Below, one piece after another: positions 7,801 to 13,762 of a stretch of 13,762 nucleotides of DNA. Within the stretch, counting starts at the first letter, position 1, and each line of letters starts with the position of its first letter. This DNA is from Candidatus Eiseniibacteriota bacterium (GTDB lineage Bacteria; Eisenbacteria; RBG-16-71-46): positions 1 to 13,762 of the forward strand of contig CAIXRL010000780.1 in assembly GCA_903921835.1 (NCBI GenBank). The letters are read 5' to 3'. Position numbers and translations under genes: made by a program. The notes under the pieces were generated by a model, which saw nothing but the letters and a program-made list of their open reading frames with translations, made no database searches and was not told where the DNA came from.

Positions 7801-8701
7801 CGCGCTCGACCTGTGGAGCATCGTGCAGTTCGTGAACCCCGGATATCTCGGCGACCAGGCTTCGTTCGTGCGCCGGTTCGACCGCGCAGACGCTCCCCCA
7901 CACGCAGGCCGTCTGCTCGCCGCCAAGCTGCGCCCCCTGCTGTTGCGGAGGCTCAAGAAGGAAGTCGCCCCCGAGTTGCCCGAGCGCATCGAGGAGCGGC
8001 GCGACTGCGAGATGGCGCCGGGACAGCGCAAGCTCTACCTGGCCGAACTCGCGCGGGCGCGCACCGAAATGCAGAGCCTGGCGGCGGCTGGCGGAGTGGG
8101 GAATCACAAGATCGAGATCCTCGCCATGCTCACCCGGCTGAGGCAGATCTGCTGCCATCCCCGGCTCGTCGGGGGCAAGGAAAACCTGGGCTCTGGCAAG
8201 TTCGAGGCACTGTTCGAGCTCCTCGAGCCGCTGCTGGCCGAGGGCCACAAGGTTCTGGTGTTCTCCCAGTTCGTGAAAGCGCTCGGGCTGGTGCAGGCCG
8301 AGATGGAACTGCGCAGGATCGCGCACCACCTGCTCACGGGCTCGACCATCGACCGTCCCGGGGTGGTGCGCGCATTCGAGCAGGACACGAACCCGTGCGC
8401 GTTCCTGATCTCGCTTCGCGCCGGCGGGACCGGCCTCAACCTGACCGCCGCGAGCTACGTGGTGCTGCTCGATCCGTGGTGGAATCCCGCCGTGGAAGCG
8501 CAGGCAATCGACCGTACGCACCGGATCGGCCAGGACCGCACGGTCATCGCCTACCGGCTGCTGATGCAGGGCACCATCGAGGAGAAGATCTGGGAGCTCC
8601 AGCAGCGCAAGGGCGACATCGCGCGTGGCGTGCTGGGTGAGGACGGATTTGCCCGCACGTTGGATCGCGAAGCGCTGGACTACCTGTTCGCGGAGGATTG
8701 A
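4898..8701 (+). CDS. SNF2-family DNA-dependent ATPase with SWIM zinc finger
   Basis: A complete protein of about 1,267 residues. Near the N-terminus is a SWIM zinc finger, CTCPIGPHCKH (C86, C88, C94, H96), which binds DNA or protein. A long middle region of ~700 residues has no motif I can name; it includes a Pro-rich linker near 570-585. The motor is canonical: LRPYQRQGLDFL (Q motif side), DDMGLGKT with Walker A K840, DEAQ at 933-936, LTGTPIENRALDLWS, then in the second lobe VLVFSQF, GGTGLNLT, DPWWNP and QAIDRTHRIGQ (from 1202). It should translocate on double-stranded DNA and remodel bound proteins. The start is uncertain: ATG 4898, ATG 4916, ATG 4928 (MSIKKIRALA, typical of the family) and TTG 4880 are all possible, and none has a strong ribosome site. 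It stands alone on this strand, divergent from the TA operon. Similar proteins occur both as chromosomal genes and in defence islands. Confidence 0.95.
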   Translation: MPQSLKMFERMSIKKIRALANEVFDDLWMSLQQFAPAIRRHGDEYFSRGLVGPLDFAPGRISATVRGSAPYSTAWLLSESGWRSSCTCPIGPHCKHAHALGSKFMVQLDNGDDLPTELLHRVLDGLLEGSANFALDGLPGQRVPAPAPPPPVTFEDLLGARDPRIRNEFCTRMLLEAGIVIAPAGLAAVHGCLNQREPQLMGWLLTQEIARFTGGPVPPALEPFRVRPDLARVAAETRRNEIEQFLIGWAGLRTQQAERSLRVLLDLSPAPRGGCRVRIESRLTSARLKDEPRALEQLRALQSQVRSNPDLLTHEHTELLNAVVATGLDLQSAAYSGYPVRSRRGPIADLLHTILPSPNVCWSHLLPSDLAACGGVTPGERVRFEHDPVRLLPTIDPGEQDDEACLEVVATWPDGRRRPFTQLVVVNGTDQPYAAEPAFVLSEGVLYPLVEYPPAEVLRLMAVTPSVPIHRRDGAGLVRALAAALPEGTLSLTALTAVHPVEPVVLLHLDDDDRLFIRVAAHTPGAQWPADQTSSTTARVFEYSPDGRWHELPGAALARTDTGELTEIERDPPPDPARHAETGPPAPGAGHAWLHAPDPASVAPVVEWLRSLGAQPASAALRGRFRSDHEAPGWMIKLAPRSVPLLAEAWQRRPGGVRWLGNRAMLALLGPGRRLVPSIRARSSGVDLLAVSAEWEAEGLALTDADVARLRASDAPWVKLSGGWVRRDALDIHDQVSDVLADLGVEPGAGEQQLSVWQLAQARPESLAALERMGADPQAIAVVRTLRERVAAFDGLPRCRIPRAFVGELRPYQRQGLDFLAYTASLGMGAILADDMGLGKTVQALAWLLHLREGAPKPGPALVICPASVAHNWEREARQFAPRLRVLQLARGADRLRQMDSLAQYDLVITNYALLRRDAERWRATRLFAAIVDEAQQIKNPRATVSQVASGLSATHRLALTGTPIENRALDLWSIVQFVNPGYLGDQASFVRRFDRADAPPHAGRLLAAKLRPLLLRRLKKEVAPELPERIEERRDCEMAPGQRKLYLAELARARTEMQSLAAAGGVGNHKIEILAMLTRLRQICCHPRLVGGKENLGSGKFEALFELLEPLLAEGHKVLVFSQFVKALGLVQAEMELRRIAHHLLTGSTIDRPGVVRAFEQDTNPCAFLISLRAGGTGLNLTAASYVVLLDPWWNPAVEAQAIDRTHRIGQDRTVIAYRLLMQGTIEEKIWELQQRKGDIARGVLGEDGFARTLDREALDYLFAED

Positions 8702-8760
8702 GAGGGCGGACCTCGGCGCGCCCTGCCCCGCGGCCCCGGTGCTCACGCGTGCAGCCTGCT

Positions 8761-8960
8761 TCAGGCCTGCTTCTGGAAGACGACCCGGATCGGCGGACGA
8801 TGAAGTCGTCCGGCAGCGTCGCCTTGCTCCTGCAAGCAAGCGAGGTACCTGCGATCATTTCCAGGTGCGACAGGTCCCGGATCTCCTCGCACTTCACCCT
8901 GCGAAGACAAGGAACCTGGCGGTCGAACTCATTGCCCATTCTGTCCAGGAGACGGTGGAC
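8761..8960 (-). pseudogene. Degenerate 3' fragment of a second methyltransferase copy
   Basis: The minus strand gives LRRVKCEEIRDLSHLEMI and SKATLPDDFIV, which match LRRVEYEEVRDLSHLDLI and SKAALIDDFIV at the end of the methyltransferase at 2177-3091. After DFIV one base is missing, and the shifted frame reads IRVVFQKQA before a TGA at 8763-8761, against IRVVFEKLG in the intact gene. The DNA is also clearly similar (gaagacgacccg, atgaagtcgtc, ggtgcgacaggtcccgga in both). Upstream of about 8960 no SAM-binding motifs can be found in any frame. It is a decayed tail of a paralogue, lying 60 bases after the helicase stop and facing it. Confidence 0.75.
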
Positions 8961-9139
8961 GTTCGGGTGGGGTTCAGGCGATCGCACGCGGGCCACCGCC
9001 GTGAAGGCTGGCGCTTGGAGAGCTGCCGCAACCGGAGAGAAGAGTCGCGCTCCAGCCCGGGCTCTCTTCTGGCCGCGGCGCGGGGCTTCCGTACCCGCCA
9101 CGCGATCCGCTGGAGCGAACGGAACCACGATCGCGGATC

Positions 9140-9460
9140 GGGTGGAACGCGAGCACCATCCGGCTGGACGGCTGGAGTGGTGCGGATTGCGACGTCCACG
9201 AGGACAACACCGATCGTTTCGTTTCGGCGACGTTGACGGCCACGATGAGCGGATGGCTCGCCGCAACTGGCGCTCCGCGGCAGGGGACGGTCCGGATGTC
9301 CAGCGGCGTGCACCTCGGCGTCGTCGATCCGTTCCCGTTCATGCCCTGCATCCACTACCGGCTGCCCGGCACCCTCGTGCTCGCGATCCTCACCATGGTG
9401 ACGATCGGCGGCGCCGGCCTGCTCAACACGCTGCGCTTCATTCTCAGCGCGCCGTCCACC
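9140..9460 (+). other. Possible remnant of a gene with a single membrane segment
   Basis: One plus-strand frame reads like real protein here: GWNASTIRLDGWSGADCDVH, DNTDRFVSATLTA, then VDPFPFMPCIHYRLPG followed by a hydrophobic stretch TLVLAILTMVTIGGAGLL long enough for one membrane helix. Trp, Asp, Asn and aromatic residues occur in sensible proportion, unlike the Arg/Pro-rich shadow frames around it. There is no good start codon with a ribosome site before it (only TTG 9233 in frame). After about 9460 the composition turns into low-quality sequence, although the frame stays open to 9772. I do not recognise the family. It may be a broken gene or chance. Confidence 0.3.
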
Positions 9461-9818
9461 CGGGCAGGCCTTCCCGGCGCGGATGAGGGCCCTCGCGGCG
9501 GCGGATCCGTCCACCTGCGCCGTGCACGCGCTGCGGAGCCTGCCCGTCAAGAACGCGGGACTTGCGGCGTGACGGGCGACAGCGCCTTCCGCGCGATCTC
9601 CAGCGTGGTCGCGAGGGTCGCCGCCGGGCTCCTGTCCCGCAGGACACTCTGGCCGGAATGCACGCCGGGGTCGCTCAACCGGCCGCCGTCGGCGTTTCGC
9701 GCGCTTTGGTCGACGGTTTCTCCGCGCTGGTCCGGCTGCCGCGGGCGGGCGCGGCATTCCTGCGTAGCTTGATGAAGTCGCCCCACCATGAGTTCCCCCA
9801 CATACCGAGGATCTCGCC
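9461..9818. other. Gene-poor leader region before the metallopeptidase
   Basis: About 360 bases in which I find no supported gene. The open frames on both strands are compositional. The 5' untranslated region of the metallopeptidase must lie at its right end, where cattcctgcgtagcttgatgaa is the only locally AT-richer spot, but no convincing -35/-10 pair can be picked. Confidence 0.4.
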
Positions 9819-11867
9819 ATGTCCAGCCGCCCACTCGTCGTTGCCGCGCTGCTGTGCGCGGCCGTGCTCCCCGCGATCGCCGCCGCGGGCACGCTCCCGG
9901 TCCCCACGCCCAATCCCGCGTTCATGGACACGAGTTGTGCCCCGTGCCGCGACTTCTACCAGTACGCCAACGGCGCGTGGCTCGCGACCGCCGAGTTCCC
10001 CGCGTCGTACAACTCGATCGGCGCCGGCCGCGACATGGCCGATCGCAACCAGGAGGCGCTCCGCTCCGTGCTCGAGCGCACCAGCGCGAAGGCGGCGACG
10101 GAGAAGGACCCGACGATCAGGAAGCTCGGCCAGTTCTACGGCCTGCTCATGGACTCGGCGCGCGCCGACCGCGAGGGCGCCGCGCCGCTGCAGGCGGCGT
10201 TGTCGCGCATCGCGGCCATCCGGACGCCGGCCGACCTGAGGAAGGAGTTCGCACATTCCTCGGTGGTGGGTATCCGGGGTGGCCTGCCGTTCCGCCTCGA
10301 CCCGGAACCGGATCCCGCGTCGAGCCGCAACACCATCGGGCAGGTGGCCCAGGGCGGGCTCGGCCTGCCGGACCGGGACTACTACTTTCGCACGGACGAG
10401 AAGTCCAAGACGCTGCGCGCCGACTACGTCGCGTTCATGGGCAAGGTGTTCCAGCTGCTGGGGGACCCCGCCGAGGTGGCCACGAAGAAGGCGGCTGCGG
10501 TGATGAAGCTGGAGACCGCGCTGGCCGAGTCGTCGCTGACCGCGGTGCAGCAGCGCGACCCGAAGGCGCTGTACCACAAGATGACGGTGCGCGAGCTGGG
10601 ATCGCTCGCTCCGGGCTTCGACTGGGTCGCGTACTTCGGCGAGGCCGAAGTCCCCGCGCTGGCCAGCGCCAACGCTTCGCTGGACGTTTCGATGCCGGGC
10701 TTCGCCCGCCAGTTCTCCTCGCTGCTGGCGACCACGCCGATGGAGAGCTGGCGCAACTACCTGGAGTGGCACTACGCCAGTTCGAGCCTCGGCTGGATGG
10801 GTCAGCAGTACTTCGACGTGGCGTTCGCGTTCCAAGCCAAGCTCATGGGCGCGAAGGCGCCGCAACCGCGCTGGAAGCGGGCCTCGCGGGCGGTCGACAA
10901 CGCCATGGGCGAGGCTCTGGGCAAGGCCTACGTCGAGGAGAACTTCCCCGCCAGCTCCAAGGGACGCATGGTCGAGCTGGTGAACAACCTGCAGGCCGCG
11001 CTGCGCGACCGCATCGCGTCGCGGCCGTGGATGAGCGCAGCGACCAAGGCGCAGGCGGGCACGAAGCTGGCGGCCGTCCTCAAGAAGATCGGCTACCCCG
11101 ACAAGTGGCGTGACTACTCGAAGCTCGAGATCGATCCGTCGCTGCCCGCGCTCGCCAACCTCGAGCGCGCGACCGAGTTCGACCGTCGCTGGCAGCTGTC
11201 GTTCATCGGCAAGCCGGTGGACCGCATGCTGTGGGGCATGACGCCGCCCACCGTCAACGCCTACTACAACCCAACGTTCAACGAGATCGTGTTCCCCGCC
11301 GGCATCCTGACGCCGCCACAGTTCGATCCGCGCGTCGACGACGCGGTCAACTACGGCGCGATCGGCATGGTCATTGGCCACGAGATGACACACGGCTTCG
11401 ACGACGAGGGCCGCCAGTACGACGCCGACGGTAATCTCAAGGATTGGTGGACGCCCGAGGACTCGAAGAAGTTCGACGCGCTCGCCGACAAGGTGGTCGA
11501 GCAGTTCAACGGCTACGTCGCCGTGGACACGCTGCACCACAACGGCAGGCTCACGCTGGGCGAGAACATCGCCGACCTGGGCGGTCTCACGATCGCGTTC
11601 CGCGCGTGGCAGCTGTCGCTCAAGGGCAAGCCGGCGCCGGTGATCGGCGGCTTCACGGGCGAGCAGCGCTTTTTCCTCGGCTTCGCCCAGGCGTGGCGCA
11701 GCAAGATCCGCCCCGAGTCCATGCGCATGTATGCGCTCACCGACCCGCACTCCATGCCGTACTGGCGCGTGAACGGACCGCTGTCCAACATGGACGAGTT
11801 CCGCCACGCGTTCGGCTGCAAGGCCGGCGACGCCATGGTGCGCGCGGAGCAGATCACGATCTGGTAG
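9819..11867 (+). CDS. Exported M13-family zinc metallopeptidase (neprilysin/PepO-like)
   Basis: A complete 682-residue peptidase. Residues 1-23 (MSSRPLVVAALLCAAVLPAI...) form a signal peptide, so the enzyme acts in the periplasm or outside the cell. The mature part opens with the family's CAPCRDFYQYANGAWL. The substrate-binding NAYYNP (480-485) corresponds to the NAFY/NAYY motif. The zinc site is HEMTH (H521, E522, H525) plus E582 of GENIADLGG, with D586 orienting the first histidine. The chain ends in the family pattern YWRVNGPLSNMDEF, then a C-terminal cysteine and ITIW. M13 enzymes cleave oligopeptides on the N-terminal side of hydrophobic residues. GAGGA lies about 7 bases before ATG 9819, which decides the start. 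The length is normal for bacterial M13 proteins and all key residues are present. It appears to be a single-gene unit ending at the hairpin 11898-11934. Confidence 0.97.
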   Translation: MSSRPLVVAALLCAAVLPAIAAAGTLPVPTPNPAFMDTSCAPCRDFYQYANGAWLATAEFPASYNSIGAGRDMADRNQEALRSVLERTSAKAATEKDPTIRKLGQFYGLLMDSARADREGAAPLQAALSRIAAIRTPADLRKEFAHSSVVGIRGGLPFRLDPEPDPASSRNTIGQVAQGGLGLPDRDYYFRTDEKSKTLRADYVAFMGKVFQLLGDPAEVATKKAAAVMKLETALAESSLTAVQQRDPKALYHKMTVRELGSLAPGFDWVAYFGEAEVPALASANASLDVSMPGFARQFSSLLATTPMESWRNYLEWHYASSSLGWMGQQYFDVAFAFQAKLMGAKAPQPRWKRASRAVDNAMGEALGKAYVEENFPASSKGRMVELVNNLQAALRDRIASRPWMSAATKAQAGTKLAAVLKKIGYPDKWRDYSKLEIDPSLPALANLERATEFDRRWQLSFIGKPVDRMLWGMTPPTVNAYYNPTFNEIVFPAGILTPPQFDPRVDDAVNYGAIGMVIGHEMTHGFDDEGRQYDADGNLKDWWTPEDSKKFDALADKVVEQFNGYVAVDTLHHNGRLTLGENIADLGGLTIAFRAWQLSLKGKPAPVIGGFTGEQRFFLGFAQAWRSKIRPESMRMYALTDPHSMPYWRVNGPLSNMDEFRHAFGCKAGDAMVRAEQITIW

Positions 11868-11897
11868 CGGCGAAGCGCGTCGGAGCACAGAACAGCG

Positions 11898-11934
11898 CGA
11901 GGGCGGCGGCCCGAAGTCGGGGCCGCCGCCCTCG
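11898..11934. terminator. Strong hairpin between convergent genes, likely bidirectional terminator
   Basis: CGAGGGCGGCGGCCC pairs perfectly with GGGCCGCCGCCCTCG across a 7-base loop, a 15-bp GC stem. It lies 31 bases after the metallopeptidase stop and 116 bases beyond the stop of the convergent thioredoxin gene. No T-tract follows on either side, which is common in high-GC genomes, so the terminator function is inferred from position and stem strength. Confidence 0.7.
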
Positions 11935-12049
11935 GCTGTACCGACGGTGGCGGTGCGGATCGGCGCGACTGCGGCGCGGCGAGCGAGACCCGGTGCTCAC
12001 GCCCGGCCGCAGCACGATCGTCGTGCAGCACGCGCGGCGCTCGGTCGCT

Positions 12050-12691
12050 TCAGCGAACCGATCTGGCCGCCTGCGAGATCCACGTGAGCGTTGCCTCGGC
12101 ATCGCCGAAGCCCTTGGTCGTGGACATGCGCCCCGATTGCGGCGAGAACACGACCAGCGTCGGGAACGCATCCACCTGGTAGCGCCGCTGCAGATCCTCG
12201 GCCTCGCGCGAGTTCCGGCCTTCCTCCCGCTGGCGATCGACGATCGACACCGGGATCACCGCGGTCTGCACGATCTGTGCGCGTGCCCCGTCCTCGAACA
12301 CCTCGCGCTTCAGTCTCTGGCAGGGCCCGCACCAGTCGGCGTTGAAGTCGATCAGGATCGGCTTGCCGTTGCTGCGCGATTGCTCCACCGCGCTGGCATA
12401 TGTGGTCCACTGCGAGTACTCGGAGCGCGGCTCGGCCGGCTTCTCGGCTTCGGCCGGTGCCGACGCGGTGGACTGGGCCGCGAACCCGCGGCCATTCGTG
12501 CTCGCGCGTCCGCTGAATCGTTCGCGTTCCGCAGCCGGCGACTGCTGGCCCGGCGGCGCCGTGGCGGGCACCGCGGGCGCCGGAGCGGGCATCTGTCCTG
12601 CCAGCCAGCCCACGCCGAGGCCGATCGGGAGCAGCAGCAGCGCCCACCAGGGCGAGAAGCATCGGGTGCTGGGAGTCGGCGCTTCGGACAC
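12050..12691 (-). CDS. Membrane-anchored thioredoxin-like protein
   Basis: A 213-residue protein. I chose GTG 12691 (SEAPTPSTR...) because GGAGGG sits exactly 8 bases upstream; the ATG at 12757 in the same frame would add 22 unlikely residues and lacks such a site. Residues 13-33 (SPWWALLLLPIGLGVGWLAG) form one membrane helix or uncleaved signal anchor. A Pro/Ala-rich linker of ~60 residues follows, then a thioredoxin fold with WCGPC (C121, C124), ILIDFNADW before it and the cis-proline segment DAFPTLVVFSP. The domain faces the periplasm, where such proteins reduce or isomerise disulfides or feed electrons to cytochrome c maturation or protein quality control; the exact partner is unknown. 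The arrangement after the active site (CQRLKREVFED, then VIPVSIVD) resembles the DsbD C-terminal domain and Thioredoxin_7 type more than classical thioredoxin. Confidence 0.92.
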   Translation of the reverse strand: MSEAPTPSTRCFSPWWALLLLPIGLGVGWLAGQMPAPAPAVPATAPPGQQSPAAERERFSGRASTNGRGFAAQSTASAPAEAEKPAEPRSEYSQWTTYASAVEQSRSNGKPILIDFNADWCGPCQRLKREVFEDGARAQIVQTAVIPVSIVDRQREEGRNSREAEDLQRRYQVDAFPTLVVFSPQSGRMSTTKGFGDAEATLTWISQAARSVR

Positions 12692-12949
12692 GGGAACGTC
12701 CCTCCGATTCGATCGATCCACGAAGGCCGGATCGTGCGGCGGCCGCACCCGGCTCACCGCCCGCGCCTCGCCGGATCACGCATGCGCGTGACATGGGCAA
12801 ACCGGCCCGGACGATCGCGGACGTTATCGGCCGGCGTCGCGCGCGAGGCCACGGGATGCTGCGCTGCCGCGCCGGCCGCGGCGCGCTCGGCCCGCCGCCG
12901 CCCGCCCCGCCACGGTCCCGCTCGACCACGCACACTGGAAGTTGAAGTG

Positions 12950-13325
12950 TGTCAGTCCTCAGAATGATGGGATCCCCACAGGGCCAGTTTTGCTGAATCA
13001 TCCCCTTCCGCGTGACCAAGCGGACTCCTCCCCAGGAGGGTCCATGAGCTATCGCGAGGTCACGATGCTGGAGATCAAGGAAGTCCTCCGGCTGTGGTGT
13101 GCCGGGGTCGCGAAGAAGCGGATCGCGGTGCAACGCGGCCTCGACATCAAGACGGTCCGGCGCCATCTGCGCGAAGCGCGGAAGTGCGGGGTGTGGCCGG
13201 CGGGCGAGGGGCCGCTGGACGAAGCGGCAGGTCGCTGCCGTGGTGGCCGCCCAGCAACCCGGCTGGGGCCGACAGCGCGGCGAGGACTGGGCGGTGTGCG
13301 CCAAGGGGACCGCTTCGCGGCCCCC
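12950..13325 (+). mobile_element. 5' remnant of an IS21-family insertion sequence
   Basis: The left part starts near TGTCAGTCCTCAGAATGATG (12950), which I take as the terminal repeat region because it begins with TG and lies about 95 bases before the transposase start. The transposase homology fades at about 13320, just before an unrelated minus-strand fragment. The rest of istA, the whole of istB and the right end are missing, so the element cannot move by itself. The exact ends are estimates. Confidence 0.5.
13044..13325 (+). pseudogene. IS21-family transposase (IstA-like), N-terminal fragment, frameshifted
   Basis: From ATG 13044 (AGGAGGG 5 bases upstream) the frame gives MSYREVTMLEIKEVLRLWCA and KKRIAVQRGLDIKTVRRHLR, the N-terminal HTH of IS21-type transposases that binds the terminal repeats, continuing to GEGPLDEA. 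At about 13225-13230 the homology moves to another frame, which reads VAAVVAAQQPGWGRQRGEDW and AVCAK. The DDE catalytic domain is absent. The protein is dead on two counts: a frameshift and a truncation. Confidence 0.7.
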
Positions 13326-13344
13326 GCAGGACGCTGCCGGCCCA

Positions 13345-13616
13345 TTACACCGTCGGCAGTGGGCTGAGCCTCTCCCGCTCGATTGGCCCCCGGAAGTGGC
13401 GGCAACGCTCAGGGCCAGCGCACGGTCTCGGACAAGCAGGCGGACCTCGATGTTCCAGTCGAGCGCCGCCTCGGTGAGATTGGCAGAGGTCACCAAGACG
13501 GACTCGCCGTCGGTGACAATCGCCTTCGCCTGCAGGACGCCACATGGGCCGTCCAGTTCCAGCGAACGCCAATCGAAGCAGACTTGCGGAGCGGCGGATC
13601 CGGGCCAGTCTGTGCC
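13345..13616 (-). pseudogene. Phospholipase D-like protein, C-terminal fragment, frameshifted
   Basis: The minus strand reads FDWRSLELDGPCGVLQAKAI, then VTDGESVLVTSANLTEAALD and WNIEVRLLVRDRALALSVA, the second HKD half of a PLD-superfamily protein. At about 13398-13404 one base is missing, and the homology resumes in the next frame as RHFRGPIERERLSPLPTV with a natural TAA at 13347-13345. A TAG at 13619-13617 cuts the frame on the upstream side. The catalytic HxK is QAK here (His to Gln), so even a repaired frame would lack the nucleophile. PLD-like proteins with this SANLTEAAL...LLVRD ending include DrmC of DISARM and many stand-alone proteins; this piece cannot be assigned to either. It meets the IS21 remnant tail to tail. 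Confidence 0.7.
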
Positions 13617-13691
13617 CTAGCCCGCATTGCGCATGAACCGCGAGCCGAGAGTGCGAGATGTGGGTCAGCCGCAAGAAGATCGGCCGGCCGG

Positions 13692-13708
13692 ACCCACCTT
13701 CGGTGGGT
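13692..13708. repeat. Short perfect inverted repeat
   Basis: ACCCACC and GGTGGGT are separated by TTC, a 7-bp stem. It lies 11 bases from the next palindrome. Its position beside the PLD fragment suggests an element end or a terminator, but neither can be shown. Confidence 0.4.
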
Positions 13709-13718
13709 ACCCCGGAAC

Positions 13719-13733
13719 CGTGTTGTCAACACG
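13719..13733. repeat. Near-perfect palindrome CGTGTTG-T-CAACACG
   Basis: Two 7-base arms flank one central base. It is too tight for an RNA hairpin, so it is more likely a binding site for a dimeric protein or part of a mobile element end. The neighbouring DNA up to the window edge shows no supported gene. Confidence 0.45.
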
Positions 13734-13762
13734 ATGAGGACAGCGGCCGGTCGAGCTTCGGG

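Noticed and set aside
4708..8640. A 1,310-codon open frame overlapping the SNF2 gene in another plus-strand frame
   Set aside because: It is Arg/Ala/Pro-rich with no motifs. The overlapping frame carries every SNF2 motif in order. It is open only because stop codons are rare at this GC content.
8703..8724. Weak hairpin AGGGCG/CGCCCT after the SNF2 stop
   Set aside because: The stem is only six pairs with a ten-base loop and no T-tract, which chance easily produces at this GC content.
9675..11888. A 737-codon minus-strand open frame opposite the metallopeptidase
   Set aside because: It is the antisense shadow of the M13 gene, rich in His, Arg and Val, with no recognisable domain.
11997..13496. 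A 499-codon minus-strand open frame covering the PLD motif and most of the thioredoxin gene
   Set aside because: Only the first ~40 residues (PLD part) are protein-like. After the frameshift the rest is low-quality sequence antisense to the IS21 fragment or out of frame with the thioredoxin gene.

Overview
The window is a very GC-rich stretch of bacterial DNA. An M13 metallopeptidase with a signal peptide and a membrane-anchored thioredoxin suggest a Gram-negative-type cell envelope. The codon use, with G or C in most third positions, and the gene content would suit a high-GC proteobacterium, Myxococcota, Gemmatimonadota or a related lineage. The sequence alone does not settle this. Most of the window reads as an accessory region: helicases, a toxin-antitoxin locus, orphan regulators, a decayed insertion sequence and several gene fragments. 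The two genes between about 9.8 and 12.7 kb look more ordinary.

Layout, left to right. (1) 3-1484, plus strand: the C-terminal end of a SNF2/RapA-type helicase, followed 27 bases later by a gene that looks like the split-off C-terminal accessory domain of such helicases and ends in a CxxC...CxxC zinc ribbon. (2) 1508-1951, plus: an Xre-type HTH protein of the antitoxin class, with no visible toxin partner. (3) 4541-2177, minus: a compact co-directional series. It begins with a frameshifted DUF4258-like toxin and an intact MqsA-type antitoxin, then a 32-residue zinc-knuckle ORF, a DUF6933 protein, and a SAM-dependent methyltransferase whose start overlaps the preceding stop (ATGA). A decayed second copy of part of the DUF6933 gene lies just beyond. 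(4) 4898-8701, plus: a complete SNF2 ATPase of about 1,270 residues with an N-terminal SWIM zinc finger. (5) 8761-8960, minus: a frameshifted second copy of the 3' end of the methyltransferase. About 850 bases with no convincing intact gene follow, although one plus-strand stretch with a membrane segment may be a gene remnant. (6) 9819-11867, plus: a complete exported M13 (neprilysin/PepO-like) metallopeptidase. It ends at a strong hairpin that also serves the convergent minus-strand thioredoxin gene (12691-12050). (7) 12950-13762: the 5' end of a frameshifted IS21-family element facing a frameshifted phospholipase-D-like C-terminal fragment.

How the parts may work together. The SNF2 proteins are DNA translocases. 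The toxin-antitoxin, DUF6933 and methyltransferase genes look like one transcript behind a promoter seen at 4554-4581. Five loci (toxin, DUF6933 copy, methyltransferase copy, IS21 transposase, PLD protein) are fragmentary or frameshifted, while ORFs of about 1,270 and 682 codons in the same window are intact. That argues for real gene decay in a recombining region rather than a generally error-prone assembly. The intact methyltransferase and its decayed tail copy lie in the same orientation on either side of the TA locus and the SWIM-SNF2 gene, which suggests an old duplication around this block. I found no CRISPR array, no rRNA and no complete tRNA.
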